A DNA stretch of 64,000 bases from Sphingomonas alpina (GTDB taxonomy: Bacteria > Pseudomonadota > Alphaproteobacteria > Sphingomonadales > Sphingomonadaceae). Of the stretch, positions 27,267 to 37,845 are shown piece by piece. The notes beneath the pieces are model-generated. The model was not told where the DNA came from. It ran no database searches and saw nothing but the letters and a program-made list of their open reading frames with translations. The position numbers and the translations under genes were made by a program. The stretch covers positions 3,986,001-4,050,000 of the forward strand of contig NZ_CP061038.1 of the NCBI RefSeq assembly GCF_014490665.1, given 5' to 3'. Numbering within the stretch: the first letter of the stretch is position 1; the number at the start of each line of letters is the position of its first letter.

Positions 27267-27992
27267 ATGCCTGGCGAGATGATGTCGCTGATCGAACCGA
27301 TTGTCGCCGCACCCGATGCGGCGCGGGCAGCGCGTGTTTTTTCCAGCGCGGCAAAGGCGCTCGGCGTGAGCTATTTCCAGGCGCGGCATTATCGCCGCCC
27401 GCCCGGACAGTTGACCGCGGCGCGCCATTGGGCGGCAGGCGGGCTGGTCGAGCGGCGCTGCGTCGCCGGCTGGATCGGCGGGACGAGCCACCGCTATATC
27501 TGTTTCGAGGTCAACCCGCTGGTCGAGCCGATCGCACGCGGCATGACGCGCTACCGCTTCAGCGACTTCGCGCCGCGCAAGGATCGCCGCTTCAGCGACT
27601 ATTGGGACGCGATGAGCGAGGGGCGGATCGGCGACGCGCTTGGCGTGACCGCCTTTGGCTATGACGGCGCGGTCGCATCGCTCCATATCGGCTTTGCCGA
27701 TCCGGCGATCGAGGATGCGATCGCCGAAGCGCTGTATGTCGCCGGCACGGTCCTGACCGAGCGGCTGTTGCGCGCACCGCTAGCCGTTGGTGAGCATGGC
27801 GCCGCGCCACTCAGCGTGCGCGAACGCGATGCGATCGGCTTCGTCGCCGACGGCAAGACCGATTGGGAGATCGCGACGATCATGGGCGTCGCCGAAACCA
27901 CGGCCCGTTTCCATGTCGACAATGCACGGCGCAAGCTCGGCGCAGTGAACCGGGCGCATGCCGTCGCGCGCCTGATGACGCTTGGATTATGA
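27267..27992 (+). CDS. LuxR family transcriptional regulator (no adjacent LuxI)
   Basis: A 241-residue regulator. The C-terminal domain is a clear LuxR helix-turn-helix: LSVRERDAIGFVADGKTDWE and VAETTARFHVDNARRKLGA (about residues 175-235). The N-terminal part is of the autoinducer-binding type by length and by RYRFSDFAPRKDRRFSDYW. No luxI-like gene is in the window, so it may be a solo receptor that responds to outside signals. I chose ATG 27267 with GGAG seven bases upstream. It converges on the APC permease gene, with eight bases between the stops. Confidence 0.88.
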   Translation: MPGEMMSLIEPIVAAPDAARAARVFSSAAKALGVSYFQARHYRRPPGQLTAARHWAAGGLVERRCVAGWIGGTSHRYICFEVNPLVEPIARGMTRYRFSDFAPRKDRRFSDYWDAMSEGRIGDALGVTAFGYDGAVASLHIGFADPAIEDAIAEALYVAGTVLTERLLRAPLAVGEHGAAPLSVRERDAIGFVADGKTDWEIATIMGVAETTARFHVDNARRKLGAVNRAHAVARLMTLGL

Positions 27993-28000
27993 TGCCCCGG

Positions 28001-29292
28001 CTATGAGGCGGGCGCAGCGCGGCTGTGGCAGACCCAGAGATAGACCGGCAGGCCGGCGACGAGCAGCGCAAGCCCCCAAAGATCCGCTTCCAGCCCAAGG
28101 CCATAAACCATCCACAGCACGAACACCGCCGCGATGAGCGACGCGATCTTGAGCGGCAGGTCGTCGGGCAGCAGCCGGATCGCGGCGAGTGCGCTGGCGA
28201 GATAGGCAAGCATCCCCGCGGCGAGCGAGACCGAGGCGATAAAAGTGAACAGCTCTCCCATCCCTCGCGCATAATTGGACAGCGCGACCAGAGTGACGAG
28301 CACGCCCGAAACCAGATGCGCGCGGACCGGCGTGCCGCGCATGCCTTCCTTGCCGAACCAGGCGGGGAACACGCCGCCCTGCGCCATCGCGCGCGGCACC
28401 TCCCCTGCAGCAGGATGAAGCCGTTGAGCGCGCCGAACGCGCTGATCGCGGCGAACAGCGCAGCGAGGTCGGCAGTCCCCGACCCGAGCTCACGGCCGAG
28501 GAATTCGGCGATCGGCGCGGGCGAGGCGGCTGTGACCGCCGCCGGCATCAGGAACGCGGTCGCCGCCGAGACGAGCAGATAGACCAGTCCGGTCAGCGCG
28601 GTACCGATCAGCGTGACGCGCGGCACGACATGCGCGGCATTGTCGATCTTGTCGGCCGGCACGGTCGCCGATTCCACGCCGAGAAAGCCCCAGAAGGTGA
28701 TCGCCGCCGCCCCCGCGATCGCGCCGGCGCCGATCGGCACCGGGGGATTGGCGGCAATCGCCCCCGATCCGTCGCGCAGCAGCAGCCAGGCCGCCAGTGC
28801 GATGACCCCGACCAGCGGCACCAGCTTCAGCGCCATGGTCACGAACTGCACCCGCCCGGCGAGCCCGACACCGCGGATATTGACCGCGATCAGCCCCCAG
28901 ATGATCGCCAACGCGGCCAGCGCCGGCGCCTTGCCCAGGACCGGGAAGATCAGACTGAGCGCACTCACCACCGCGACCGCGATCGCCGCATTGCCGGCCC
29001 AGATCAGTACCCAATAGCTCCACGCGACGGCAAACCCCGCCGCCGGGCCGAACGCCGCCTGGGTAAAGGCATAGGGACCGCCGGCGATCGGCAGCTTTGC
29101 ACCGAGCCGCGCGAATACAAAGGCGAGGCACAGCGCGCCGCCGATCGTCACGATCCAGCCGATCATGCCGTTCCAGCCAAGCGGGGCAAGCGTCGCGGGG
29201 AGCAGATAGACGCCCGACCCGATCATGTTGCCCATGACCAGAGCGAGGCAGGTCCAGAAACCCAATGCCCGCCGCGATACCGTCTTCCCCAT
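28001..29292 (-). pseudogene. APC family amino acid permease, split by a one-base frameshift
   Basis: The frame from ATG 29292 encodes about nine helices of an APC-superfamily carrier, with MGNMIGSGVYLLPATLAP as helix 1 and ITFWGFLGVESATVPADKI near the middle, close to the AdiC/CadB group. It then runs into an unrelated tail after GFILLQG. The frame ending at 28001 continues the protein with VPRAMAQGGVFPAWF and three more helices. One extra C in the run at 28402-28405 (a G on the coding strand) would join them as Leu-Gln-Gly-Glu-Val-Pro. The carrier probably takes up or exchanges amino acids if intact. Confidence 0.8.
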
Positions 29293-29410
29293 GCGTCTCT
29301 CCCCTTGGCGGATATAGTCTTAGGCATTGTTCGTCGGTCTGCGCCAGCAGGTAAGCGGCTTTTCCGAAAGCCGGTTTCGACGGCCATCCCGTCCCGACCT
29401 GCCGGGTTCT

Positions 29411-29734
29411 GCTGGCTGTTATTCGCCAAAAGTGTTTTTTCCGGGCGTTGCGTGGGCTTTTCAAGCGACTTTCTTGGTTGCTTATCAGTGAGTTAAAACA
29501 ATTTCGATGAGATCAATAACAGCCATGGAACAGCCAGATTAACAGCCAGCGAACAGCCAGGTAACAGCCATGGAACAGCCAGCCATCAGCCAGCGAATAG
29601 CCAACGCGCTGGCTGTTCGGGACGTGGACGCTTCGTTCCGGCGGTTCATATTCAGCATGAGAAAGAGCGTGGCGACCGGGATGAACCCGGCCGTCGCGCG
29701 CGGGACTGCCACGAACAATTGCCCAGTTGAATCG
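29411..29734 (+). repeat. Intergenic element B: eight 11-bp AACAGCCAnnn units with matching inverted copies
   Basis: This lies in a 507-base gap (29293-29799) without a credible gene. Eight contiguous units occupy 29518-29606, all 11 bases except one of 12, with the core AACAGCCA followed by variable TGG, GAT, GCG, GGT or GCC; the last two units are degenerate. Inverted copies GCTGGCTGTT stand at 29411-29420 and 29609-29618, on both sides of the array. TTGCTTATC precedes the array. A 21-mer nearly identical to element A (29648-29668, one difference) and GTTGAATCG (29726-29734) follow. I see nothing distinct in 29293-29410. Confidence 0.75.
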
Positions 29735-29799
29735 TCGTGGGAATTGCCGAGCCCACCAGGTCATTCCACCCGCTCCGATCTCGCGCTAAGCAGGGAGGG

Positions 29800-31392
29800 A
29801 TGACCTTTGCCGCCGTTCCGACACCCCGCTGGCCACAGCGCCTGATCGACGCCGCGCTGGCGCTGCACGACAACCGCCTGTCCGAGGCCGAGCCGCTGCT
29901 CAAGGCGCACCTGAAGGCAGATCCGTTCGACGTGCAGGCGATCCGCATGCTGGCCGAGCTCGCCGGACGGATCGGGCGCTACAAGGATGCGGAGAATCTG
30001 CTGCGCCGCGCAGTCGAATTGTCGCCGGACTTCACCGCTGCGCGCGCCAACCTGGCGATCGTGCTCTATCGCCAGAACCGCCCGAACGAGGCGATCGCCG
30101 AGCTCGACCTGGTGCTTGAGGAGGAACCCGACAATCCCGGCCATGCCAATCTGAAGGCGGCGGCGCTGGGTCGGATCGGCGGCTTCGACGAGGCGATCGC
30201 ACTGTACGAAGAGGTGCTGAAATCCGCACCGCGCCAGCCCAAGGTATGGATGTCCTACGGCCATATGCTGAAGACGGTCGGGCGTCAGGCCGATGGGGTC
30301 GCCGCCTATCGCCGGTCGATCGCGCTGATGCCCGAACTCGGCGAAGCCTGGTGGAGTCTCGCCAATCTGAAGACCGTGAAGTTCGATGACAATGATATCG
30401 CCGCGATGGAGGCAGCGCTCGCCCAGGCCGGTATCTCGGACGAAGATCGCTTCCATCTCGATTTCGCGCTGGGCAAGGCATTCGAGGACCGCAAAGAAGC
30501 GGCGGCGGCGTTCGCGCATTACGCGGCCGGCAACACATTGCGGCGGACCAAGATCGTCTATGCTGCCGACGAAACCGGGACATTCGTCGATCGCAGTATC
30601 GCGCTCTTCACGCCCGATTTCTTCGCCGCACGCGTAGGCGCGGGTCATGATGCGCGCGATCCGATCTTCATTCTCGGCATGCCGCGCGCGGGATCGACGC
30701 TGGTCGAGCAGATCCTGTCGAGCCATTCACTGGTTGAAGGCACATCGGAGCTTCCCGATATTCCAGTCTTCGCGCGGCGCTGGGCCGAGTATCCCGAGCG
30801 GCTGGCCGAGGTGCCGCACGAGCGGCTGCGCGAACTCGGCGCGGAATATCTCCAGCGCACCCGCATCCAGCGCCGCACCGACCGGCCCCTGTTCATCGAC
30901 AAGCTGCCCAACAACTGGGCGCATGTGCCGCTGATCCACCTGATCCTGCCCAACGCGACGATCATCGACGCACGACGCCATCCGCTCGGCTGCTGCTTTT
31001 CCAACTACAAGCAGCATTTCGCACGCGGCCAGGCGTTCAGCTATTCGCTCGACGATATGGGGCGTTACTATCGCGACTATGTGCGGCTGATGGCGCATGT
31101 CGATGCGGTACTGCCGGGGCGGGTACACCGCGTGATCTACGAAAACATGGTCGACGACACCGACGCCGAGGTGCGCGCGCTGCTCGCTGCGGGCGGGCTG
31201 GAATTCGAGCCGGCCTGCCTGGAGTTCCACAAGACCGATCGCGCCGTGCGCACGGCAAGCTCCGAACAGGTGCGCCAGCCCATTTTCCGCGAGGGGACCG
31301 AAGCGTGGAAACCGTTCGAGCCATGGCTCGACCCGCTCAAGGCGGCGCTGGGGGATGTGCTTGATACCTATCCGGAGGCGCCGCGCTTCTGA
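29800..31392 (+). CDS. TPR-containing sulfotransferase
   Basis: A 530-residue protein. The first half has TPR helices with the 34-residue spacing (PFDVQAIRMLAELAGRIGRY, PDFTAARANLAIVLYRQNRP and PDNPGHANLKAAALGRIGGF). The second half is a sulfotransferase domain with the PAPS-binding loop ILGMPRAGSTLVEQ (about residues 291-304) and the downstream IDARRHPLGCCFSNYKQHF. The acceptor is unknown. It ends 250 bases before a TonB-dependent receptor gene on the same strand, a pairing often seen in sphingomonads. GGGAGGG precedes ATG 29800. The gap 31393-31642 shows no clear motif. Confidence 0.9.
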   Translation: MTFAAVPTPRWPQRLIDAALALHDNRLSEAEPLLKAHLKADPFDVQAIRMLAELAGRIGRYKDAENLLRRAVELSPDFTAARANLAIVLYRQNRPNEAIAELDLVLEEEPDNPGHANLKAAALGRIGGFDEAIALYEEVLKSAPRQPKVWMSYGHMLKTVGRQADGVAAYRRSIALMPELGEAWWSLANLKTVKFDDNDIAAMEAALAQAGISDEDRFHLDFALGKAFEDRKEAAAAFAHYAAGNTLRRTKIVYAADETGTFVDRSIALFTPDFFAARVGAGHDARDPIFILGMPRAGSTLVEQILSSHSLVEGTSELPDIPVFARRWAEYPERLAEVPHERLRELGAEYLQRTRIQRRTDRPLFIDKLPNNWAHVPLIHLILPNATIIDARRHPLGCCFSNYKQHFARGQAFSYSLDDMGRYYRDYVRLMAHVDAVLPGRVHRVIYENMVDDTDAEVRALLAAGGLEFEPACLEFHKTDRAVRTASSEQVRQPIFREGTEAWKPFEPWLDPLKAALGDVLDTYPEAPRF

Positions 31393-31642
31393 CGTCGCGA
31401 ATCTGGCGAGCCACGCGTCCCGATGCATCCATCGAGCAGAGGACGAGCTGGATATTCTACCAACACAGTAGCGCGCCGGTCGGTGCGGGCGGCCGCTACG
31501 GAGGGTCGGCCGATCCCGTCACCCGAGCGTGGCAAAACTGTCACGTCGCAGCCATGAAATGAAAAGGTCCATATCGGATCGTTGACGATTGTTGCGTGTG
31601 CGAACAGTCTGCCGAAATAGAATGTCGTTTCGGGGGATCGTC

Positions 31643-34138
31643 ATGCATATCACTAAGCGCCGCATCGCACTGGCCACCATGCTGGCTTCCGTCGCGGTCA
31701 TCGCCTCGCCCGCTCTGGCGCAGGATCAGGCACCGGCGGAGACTCGTCCTGCGATCGACGATTCAGACGACATCATCGTCACCGCGCAGAAGCGCGAGGA
31801 AAATCTCCAGAATGTGCCGATCAGCATCCAGGCGCTCGGCACCAAGAAGCTCGACCAGCTGAACATCAGCAATTTCGCCGAATTTTCGCAGCTGCTCCCG
31901 TCGGTTTCGTTCCAGAGTTCACAGCCCGGCCTGACCACCGTCTATATGCGTGGCGTCGCATCGGGCGGCGACGGCAACCATTCCGGCTCGCTGCCTTCGG
32001 TCGGCGTCTATCTCGACGAACAGCCGGTGACGACGATCGGCGGCACGCTTGACGTCCATGTCTATGACATCGCCCGCATCGAGAGCCTGTCAGGGCCGCA
32101 GGGTACGCTCTACGGCGCATCGTCACAGGCCGGCACGATCCGCATCATCACCAACAAGCCCGACACGACCGGCTTTTCCGGCGCGGTCGATGCCGAGGTC
32201 AATACGGTCAAGGGTGGCGGCGTCGGCGGCAAGGTCGAAGGCTTTATCAATGCCCCGCTGTCGGACATGGCGGCACTGCGCGTGGTCGGCTTCTATCAGC
32301 GCGATGCCGGCTATATCGACAATGTGGCGGGTACGCGCAGCTTCAATGTCTCGGCGCCCTCAGCTCCGCTGGCCGCCGGCTATACCGGTACGGTCAACAA
32401 TAGCGCATTCGTGAAGAAGAATTTCAACACCAACGAGGTCTATGGCGGGCGCGCCGCGCTGAAGGTCGATCTCGACGATAACTGGACGGTCACCCCGACG
32501 GTGATCTACCAGCAGCAGAAGACCAAGGGCATCTTCGGTTACGACAAGAGCGTCGGCGACCTGAAGGTCCAGCGTTTTGCGCCGGACACTCGCAAGGAAC
32601 GCTTCGTCCAGGCCGCGCTGACGATCGAGGGCAAGGTCGGCAATTGGGACGTGACCTATGCCGGCGCCTATCTCGACCGCACTGCCGCGCAGCAGAGCGA
32701 CTATACCGATTACGCCGAAATCTATGACACCTTCTACACCAACGGCCTGGCCGGCGACCTGTATTTCACCAATGCCGCGGGCCGGGTGATCGACCCGCGC
32801 CAGTTCGTCGTCTCGACCGATCACTTCAAGAAGATGAGCCAGGAATTCCGCGTCGCCTCGCCGCAGGAAGACCGGTTCCGCATCGTCGCCGGCCTGTTCT
32901 ATCAACGGCAAAGCAACCTGATCCATCAGGATTACCAGATCGCGAACCTCGCCCCGGCCATGTCGGTCAATGGTTATGCCGGGACATTGTGGCTGACCCA
33001 ACAGCACCGCGTCGACAAGGACTATGCGATGTTCGGGGAGGCGAGTTTCGACATCCTGCCGAACCTGACGCTCACCGGCGGCGGCCGTGCCTTCATCTAC
33101 GACAATTCACTGATCGGCTTTTACGGTTTTGGCCGCAATCCGGCGGGAGAGCCTTATAACGGCGTCGGCAGTTCCGGCACCGGCGTCGCCGCCTGTTTCA
33201 CCGCATCGGGCTCGACCGTACGCAACGATCCGACCGGTACGGTATTGCCACCGGTGGTCGCCGGCGGGCCCTGCACCAATCTCGGCGTCTATCTCGGCAA
33301 TGGCGTGATCGCGCCGAAAAAGGCGAGCGGACAGGGCTTCACCCACCGGCTCAACCTGACCTGGAAGGCGACTGACGACCTGCTGTTCTACGGCACCTGG
33401 TCGCGCGGCTTCCGCCCGGGCGGGATCAATCGCCAGGGCACATTGCCGCCCTATGAGCCCGATTATCTGACGAACTACGAAATCGGCTTCAAGACCACGC
33501 TGCTCGACGGTGCGCTCCGCTTCAACGGGGCCTTCTACCTGCAGGACTGGAAGGCGTTCCAATTCTCCTTCCTCGGCCTCAACAGCCTGACGCAGATCCA
33601 GAACGGCTCCAATGCGCGGATCAAGGGTGTCGAAGCCGATATCAATCTGCAGCCGATCAGCGGCCTGACGATCACCGCAAGCGGCGCCTATACCGACGCC
33701 AAGACCCGCCAGAATATCTGCAACGCCGCCGACCCGACCTTTGCCTGCACCGGCCCGGGCAACTTCATCCTGACGCCGGGCGGCACGACCCTGCCGATCA
33801 CGCCGAAATTCAAGATCAACGGGACGGCGCGCTATACCATCCCGGTCGGGTCGGCGAAGGTCCATTTCCAGGGCCTGATCGCGCATCAAAGCTCGGCATC
33901 ATCCGACGTCCGTGTCATCCCCGCGGCAGCGTTGGGTCGTCTGCAGGGTTATACGACCGGCGACTTCGCGATCGGCGCGGAGTTCGACAAATTCTCGATC
34001 GAGGCGTTCGTCCAGAATGCCTGGGACGAGCGGGCGGAGCTCTCGCGCTCCCAGTCGTGCAGCGTCTGCACGCAACGCAACTACACCGTGGTCAATACAC
34101 CGCGCACCATCGGCGTTCGTGCCGGGGCGAAATTCTGA
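31643..34138 (+). CDS. TonB-dependent outer-membrane receptor
   Basis: An 831-residue outer-membrane transporter. It has a signal peptide (MHITKRRIALATMLASVAVIASPALAQ), a TonB-box-like segment (DDIIVTAQKREENLQNVPIS), the plug domain to about residue 160 (IESLSGPQGTLYGASSQAG) and a long beta-barrel ending in the terminal phenylalanine RAGAKF. The plug resembles the FecA/iron-type receptors of sphingomonads, but the ligand could equally be an aromatic or terpenoid compound. GGGGG precedes the ATG at 31643. It converges on the crotonase operon. Confidence 0.93.
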   Translation: MHITKRRIALATMLASVAVIASPALAQDQAPAETRPAIDDSDDIIVTAQKREENLQNVPISIQALGTKKLDQLNISNFAEFSQLLPSVSFQSSQPGLTTVYMRGVASGGDGNHSGSLPSVGVYLDEQPVTTIGGTLDVHVYDIARIESLSGPQGTLYGASSQAGTIRIITNKPDTTGFSGAVDAEVNTVKGGGVGGKVEGFINAPLSDMAALRVVGFYQRDAGYIDNVAGTRSFNVSAPSAPLAAGYTGTVNNSAFVKKNFNTNEVYGGRAALKVDLDDNWTVTPTVIYQQQKTKGIFGYDKSVGDLKVQRFAPDTRKERFVQAALTIEGKVGNWDVTYAGAYLDRTAAQQSDYTDYAEIYDTFYTNGLAGDLYFTNAAGRVIDPRQFVVSTDHFKKMSQEFRVASPQEDRFRIVAGLFYQRQSNLIHQDYQIANLAPAMSVNGYAGTLWLTQQHRVDKDYAMFGEASFDILPNLTLTGGGRAFIYDNSLIGFYGFGRNPAGEPYNGVGSSGTGVAACFTASGSTVRNDPTGTVLPPVVAGGPCTNLGVYLGNGVIAPKKASGQGFTHRLNLTWKATDDLLFYGTWSRGFRPGGINRQGTLPPYEPDYLTNYEIGFKTTLLDGALRFNGAFYLQDWKAFQFSFLGLNSLTQIQNGSNARIKGVEADINLQPISGLTITASGAYTDAKTRQNICNAADPTFACTGPGNFILTPGGTTLPITPKFKINGTARYTIPVGSAKVHFQGLIAHQSSASSDVRVIPAAALGRLQGYTTGDFAIGAEFDKFSIEAFVQNAWDERAELSRSQSCSVCTQRNYTVVNTPRTIGVRAGAKF

Positions 34139-34172
34139 CGGCAGGCGCCCCGGCCCGGCCCGGGGCGCCGCC

Positions 34173-35081
34173 TCAGCGATAAGGCGGGTCGTCGAACCAG
34201 TCGGCGAAGTCAGGCCATGCCGCCGATACGCGGTCGGGAAAGACGGGTTCGCGCTTTTCGAGGAAGCTCGCCACACCCTCCGCCGCGTCACCACTGGCGC
34301 CGCGCGACCAGATCGCACGACTTTCGATACGGTGCGCCTCCATCGGGTGTGCCATGCCGAGCCCGGTCCACATCATCTTGCGCAACAATGAGACCGAGAC
34401 GGGGGCGCTGTCGCCGGTCAGTTCCTTCGCCAGCGCCCGCGCGGCAGGGAGGAGATCGTCCGGCGCGTGCAGGCTACGCACCAGCCCGCCCTTCAGCGCT
34501 TCTTCGGCGCCGAATACGCGGCCGGAATAGCACCATTCGAGCGCCTGGCCGATGCCGACCAGGCGCGGCAGGAACCAGCTCGACGATGCCTCCGCCACGA
34601 TGCCGCGCCGCGCGAAGACGAAGCCGAAGCGTGCCGCATCGCTCGCCAGGCGGAAATCCATCGGCAGGGTCATGGTCGCGCCGATGCCGACCGCCGGCCC
34701 GTTGATCGCGCCGATCACCGGCTTTTTCGATGCGAAGATGCGCAGTGCGAGGATACCGCCGCCGTCGCGGACCGCCGGGTGCGAATAATCCACACTGCCA
34801 TCGGCGCCAACCGGCGACTCTGCACCATTCCATCCGCCGCGCTTGTCATAGTCGAAGGTCGCCGCGCCGCCCGACAGATCGGCCCCGGCGCAAAAGCCGC
34901 GCCCCGCGCCGGTGACGATGACGCAGCGCACATCATCATCGGCATCGGTCGCGTCGAACGCCCCGACCAGTTCCTCCATCATCGCCTTGTTGAAGGCGTT
35001 GAGCTTGTCGGGCCGGTTGAGCGTGATGGTGGCGATGCCGTCATCCATGCCGAGCGTGATGGTTTCGAAAGCCCGAGTCAT
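34173..35081 (-). CDS. Enoyl-CoA hydratase/isomerase family protein
   Basis: A 302-residue crotonase-fold enzyme. The CoA-binding and oxyanion region appears as [14 protein letters not shown] and [17 protein letters not shown], and the [17 protein letters not shown] segment carries the place of the catalytic acid. Members hydrate or isomerise enoyl-CoA thioesters. The substrate is not known; its membership in the molybdenum-hydroxylase operon suggests the breakdown of a ring compound. The ATG at 35081 overlaps the cytochrome stop by ATGA, so this is the last gene of the four-gene unit. Confidence 0.9.
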   Translation of the reverse strand: MTRAFETITLGMDDGIATITLNRPDKLNAFNKAMMEELVGAFDATDADDDVRCVIVTGAGRGFCAGADLSGGAATFDYDKRGGWNGAESPVGADGSVDYSHPAVRDGGGILALRIFASKKPVIGAINGPAVGIGATMTLPMDFRLASDAARFGFVFARRGIVAEASSSWFLPRLVGIGQALEWCYSGRVFGAEEALKGGLVRSLHAPDDLLPAARALAKELTGDSAPVSVSLLRKMMWTGLGMAHPMEAHRIESRAIWSRGASGDAAEGVASFLEKREPVFPDRVSAAWPDFADWFDDPPYR

Positions 35082-35698
35082 GCCGGGCATTTCGCGCCGC
35101 TCTCCACCCATGCCCTGGTCAATGCACCGAACTCGGCCTGAGTGCCCGGCGCGGGTGTGCGGCCCTTGCCGGGATTCCATGCCCAGCCGACCAGGCTGTC
35201 ATGACTGTTATGCTCGATCAGCTGCTCGAGCGTCTTGCCGTCGTTGCGCTTGGGGTCCTTGATCTGTTCGCAGATCTGGCGGAGCGTCTTACCCTCCCAT
35301 GCCATGGCGATCGGCGCGAGATGCCAGTTGGGGTGGCCCGGAATGCTGCCCGAGCCATTGGCGAACGCGACATTGGCGGGGCCATGGCAGGTGGCGCATT
35401 CCAGCCCGGCCGCGCCATGCCCGTCGGGGCCACGCACCACCGGCGGATTGTGCTGCGTCATCGCATCACCCTGATTGGGCCGATCGGTGCGCGGATGGCA
35501 GTTGAGGCAGCGCGGGCTTTGAATGACCTTGCCCATTTCGACGAACAAAGCAGCGGAACGCGCATCGCCGCCGGCAGGGCCGCCCTCGACGCTGGAAGCA
35601 GGCATGCGTCGCGCCTGCCCGCCGGCACCACCGGCCAGTACTGCTACGGGAAGGGCGAGCACGCTCATCGCGAGCACGACATGACGGAGCATGATCAT
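35078..35698 (-). CDS. Exported diheme c-type cytochrome
   Basis: A 206-residue periplasmic protein with a signal peptide ([20 protein letters not shown]) and two haem c attachment sites, CLNCH and CATCH. It probably accepts electrons from the molybdenum hydroxylase encoded directly upstream, because the genes overlap by ATGA and such cytochromes often accompany isoquinoline-oxidoreductase-like enzymes. The start at 35698 or 35692 cannot be settled; I use 35698 because of the ATGA overlap. Confidence 0.85.
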   Translation of the reverse strand: MIMLRHVVLAMSVLALPVAVLAGGAGGQARRMPASSVEGGPAGGDARSAALFVEMGKVIQSPRCLNCHPRTDRPNQGDAMTQHNPPVVRGPDGHGAAGLECATCHGPANVAFANGSGSIPGHPNWHLAPIAMAWEGKTLRQICEQIKDPKRNDGKTLEQLIEHNSHDSLVGWAWNPGKGRTPAPGTQAEFGALTRAWVESGAKCPA

Positions 35699-37845
35699 GC
35701 ATTGTCTCCATGCGCGAAGGGCAATCGGCGCACCGCCTTGCCGGTCAGCCTGCGCCACGCATTGGCGATAGCGGGTGCGGTCGGCGGCAGCCCGGGTTCG
35801 CCGACACCGGTCGGGTTGGCGCCCGATTTGATGATCGCCACCTCGACCTCGGGCATCTCGCCGATGCGCAGCGAGCGATAGCTGTCGAAATTGCTCTGCT
35901 GCACCAGGCCGCCTTCGCCGAGCGTGATCTCACTATAAAGCGCATGGCCGAGCCCATAGCCGATCCCGCCTTCGATCTGCGCGCGGATGACATTGGTGTT
36001 GATCGCGATGCCGCAATCGATCGCACACCACATCTTGTGCACCTTTGGCAGTCCATCTGCGCCCTTCGACACTTCGGCGATCTGCGCGACATAGCTGCCG
36101 AAACTCTTGTGGAACGCGACGCCGCGCGCACGACCGGATTTCGCATCGAGCCCGCCGGCCAGTTCGGCGACGCGCCTGAGCACTGCCTTGGCGCGATCGT
36201 CCTTCATCAGTTTCAGGCGTCCGGCGATACGATCCTGACCGCCCAGTTCGAGCAGCTGATCGAGAAAGGTCTCGACCGCATAGGCGGTATGGGTGTTGCC
36301 GACCGAGCGCCACCAGAGCGTCGGCACGCCGTTCTGCATGACGTGGAAACCGGCACGGAAAGCGGGAAAATCATAGGAGCTTTCGGTGACGCCCTCCATC
36401 ATCGAATCGTCATAGCCCTTGGACTTGTCCTCGAACGGCGTGCCGATCATGAAGGACTGGGCGGCGATGACCGAGTCCCAGCCGACAATCTCGCCCCTGG
36501 CATCGACCCCACCCTGCGCGCGGTGAACGACGAGCGGGCGATAGCGGCCGCCGAGCAGGTCGGTTTCGCGTGTCCAGACATGCTTGACCGGGGTCTTGCC
36601 GCCGAGCGCCTTGACCGCGCTCGCGGCCTCGACCGCGAATTCCATCGCCGGCGTCGCGCGCCGACCGAAGCTGCCGCCGGCATAAAGTTCGTGCAGCGTC
36701 ATGCCGGCAAAGGGCACGCCGAGCACGCCTGCGATCGCCGCCGTCTCGCCGACCTGGAACTGGCTGCCCATCCAGACGTCCGCGCCGCCTTCACGCGGCT
36801 CGATCACGACATCGAGCGGCTCCATCGGGGCATGCGCGAGATAGGGAAAGATATAGGTCGCATCGATCGTCTTCGCCGCGCCCTTGATCGCGGCGGCGGC
36901 ATCGCCCTTCGCCTCGGCCTGTTTGCCCGGCGTCGCCGCCGCTTCGGCATAGGTTTTGATCATCGCCTCGGTCGAGCGGGTTTCGGCCTTGGACAAATCC
37001 CAGTCCACGTCGAGCGCGGCACGCCCCCGGATCGCGGCGAACGTGTCCTTGGCATAGACCACGACCCCATGCGGGATCGCCTTGACCGCGACCACGCCGG
37101 GGACTTTCAGCGCGGCGGCATCGCGCACTGCCTTCACCGTACCGCCAAATGCGGGCGGATGCTGGATCACGCTGATCACCATGCCCGGTCGGCGCGTGTC
37201 CATGGTGAACTGCGCGGTGCCGGTGGTCTTGACCAGCGTATCGATCTTGGGGACGTCGGTGCCGATCAGGGTGAACTGGTCGGGGGTCTTGAGCACCGGC
37301 TTTTCGGGCACCGGCAGCAGCGCCGCGTCGGCGGCAAGTTCGCCGAAACGCGCCTTGCGCTTACCGTGGCTGACCACGCCCTTCGATACCTTGATCTCGG
37401 CGGCAGGAACCTTCCATTTCCGCGCCGCGGCCTCGACCAGCATCGCACGGGCGGCGGCGCCGGCATTGCGCAACTGCATCCAGCTATTGGCCATCGCGGT
37501 CGATCCGCCGGTGCCCATCGTGCCGAACATGAGATTCTTGTAGAGCGGGTCGTTGGCCGGCGCGAAGTCGATCCGCATCTGCGACCAGTCGGCGTCGAGC
37601 TCGTCGGCGACGATCGTGGTCAGGCCGGTCGCCGGCCCCTGGCCGAATTCGATATGCTTGATGATCACCGTGACGCTGTTGTCGGCGGCGATGCGCACGA
37701 ACGCATTGGGTGCGAACGGCGCGGCAGCCTTGGCCGGTGCTGCGGCGGCCCGCCCCCCCATCGGCAAGGCAAGGCCGATCACCAGGCCCGATGTACCGAG
37801 GAATTCGCGGCGGCTTGTGCCATTGGCATCGAAGGGCGCGTTCAT
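35695..37845 (-). CDS. Molybdopterin-binding hydroxylase large subunit (isoquinoline 1-oxidoreductase beta type)
   Basis: A 716-residue subunit of the xanthine-dehydrogenase superfamily, close to IorB. A Tat signal ([18 protein letters not shown]) shows export of the folded holoenzyme to the periplasm. Segments such as [20 protein letters not shown] and [18 protein letters not shown] near the end are typical of the molybdenum cofactor domain, the latter with the catalytic-Glu-like GEPG loop. It hydroxylates N-heterocycles or aldehydes in characterised relatives. It overlaps both the small subunit (ATGA) and the diheme cytochrome. Confidence 0.9.
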   Translation of the reverse strand: MNAPFDANGTSRREFLGTSGLVIGLALPMGGRAAAAPAKAAAPFAPNAFVRIAADNSVTVIIKHIEFGQGPATGLTTIVADELDADWSQMRIDFAPANDPLYKNLMFGTMGTGGSTAMANSWMQLRNAGAAARAMLVEAAARKWKVPAAEIKVSKGVVSHGKRKARFGELAADAALLPVPEKPVLKTPDQFTLIGTDVPKIDTLVKTTGTAQFTMDTRRPGMVISVIQHPPAFGGTVKAVRDAAALKVPGVVAVKAIPHGVVVYAKDTFAAIRGRAALDVDWDLSKAETRSTEAMIKTYAEAAATPGKQAEAKGDAAAAIKGAAKTIDATYIFPYLAHAPMEPLDVVIEPREGGADVWMGSQFQVGETAAIAGVLGVPFAGMTLHELYAGGSFGRRATPAMEFAVEAASAVKALGGKTPVKHVWTRETDLLGGRYRPLVVHRAQGGVDARGEIVGWDSVIAAQSFMIGTPFEDKSKGYDDSMMEGVTESSYDFPAFRAGFHVMQNGVPTLWWRSVGNTHTAYAVETFLDQLLELGGQDRIAGRLKLMKDDRAKAVLRRVAELAGGLDAKSGRARGVAFHKSFGSYVAQIAEVSKGADGLPKVHKMWCAIDCGIAINTNVIRAQIEGGIGYGLGHALYSEITLGEGGLVQQSNFDSYRSLRIGEMPEVEVAIIKSGANPTGVGEPGLPPTAPAIANAWRRLTGKAVRRLPFAHGDNA

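Noticed and set aside
29518..29606. Possible CRISPR array
   Set aside because: Units are 11 bases and contiguous, without spacers, and no cas gene is present in the window.
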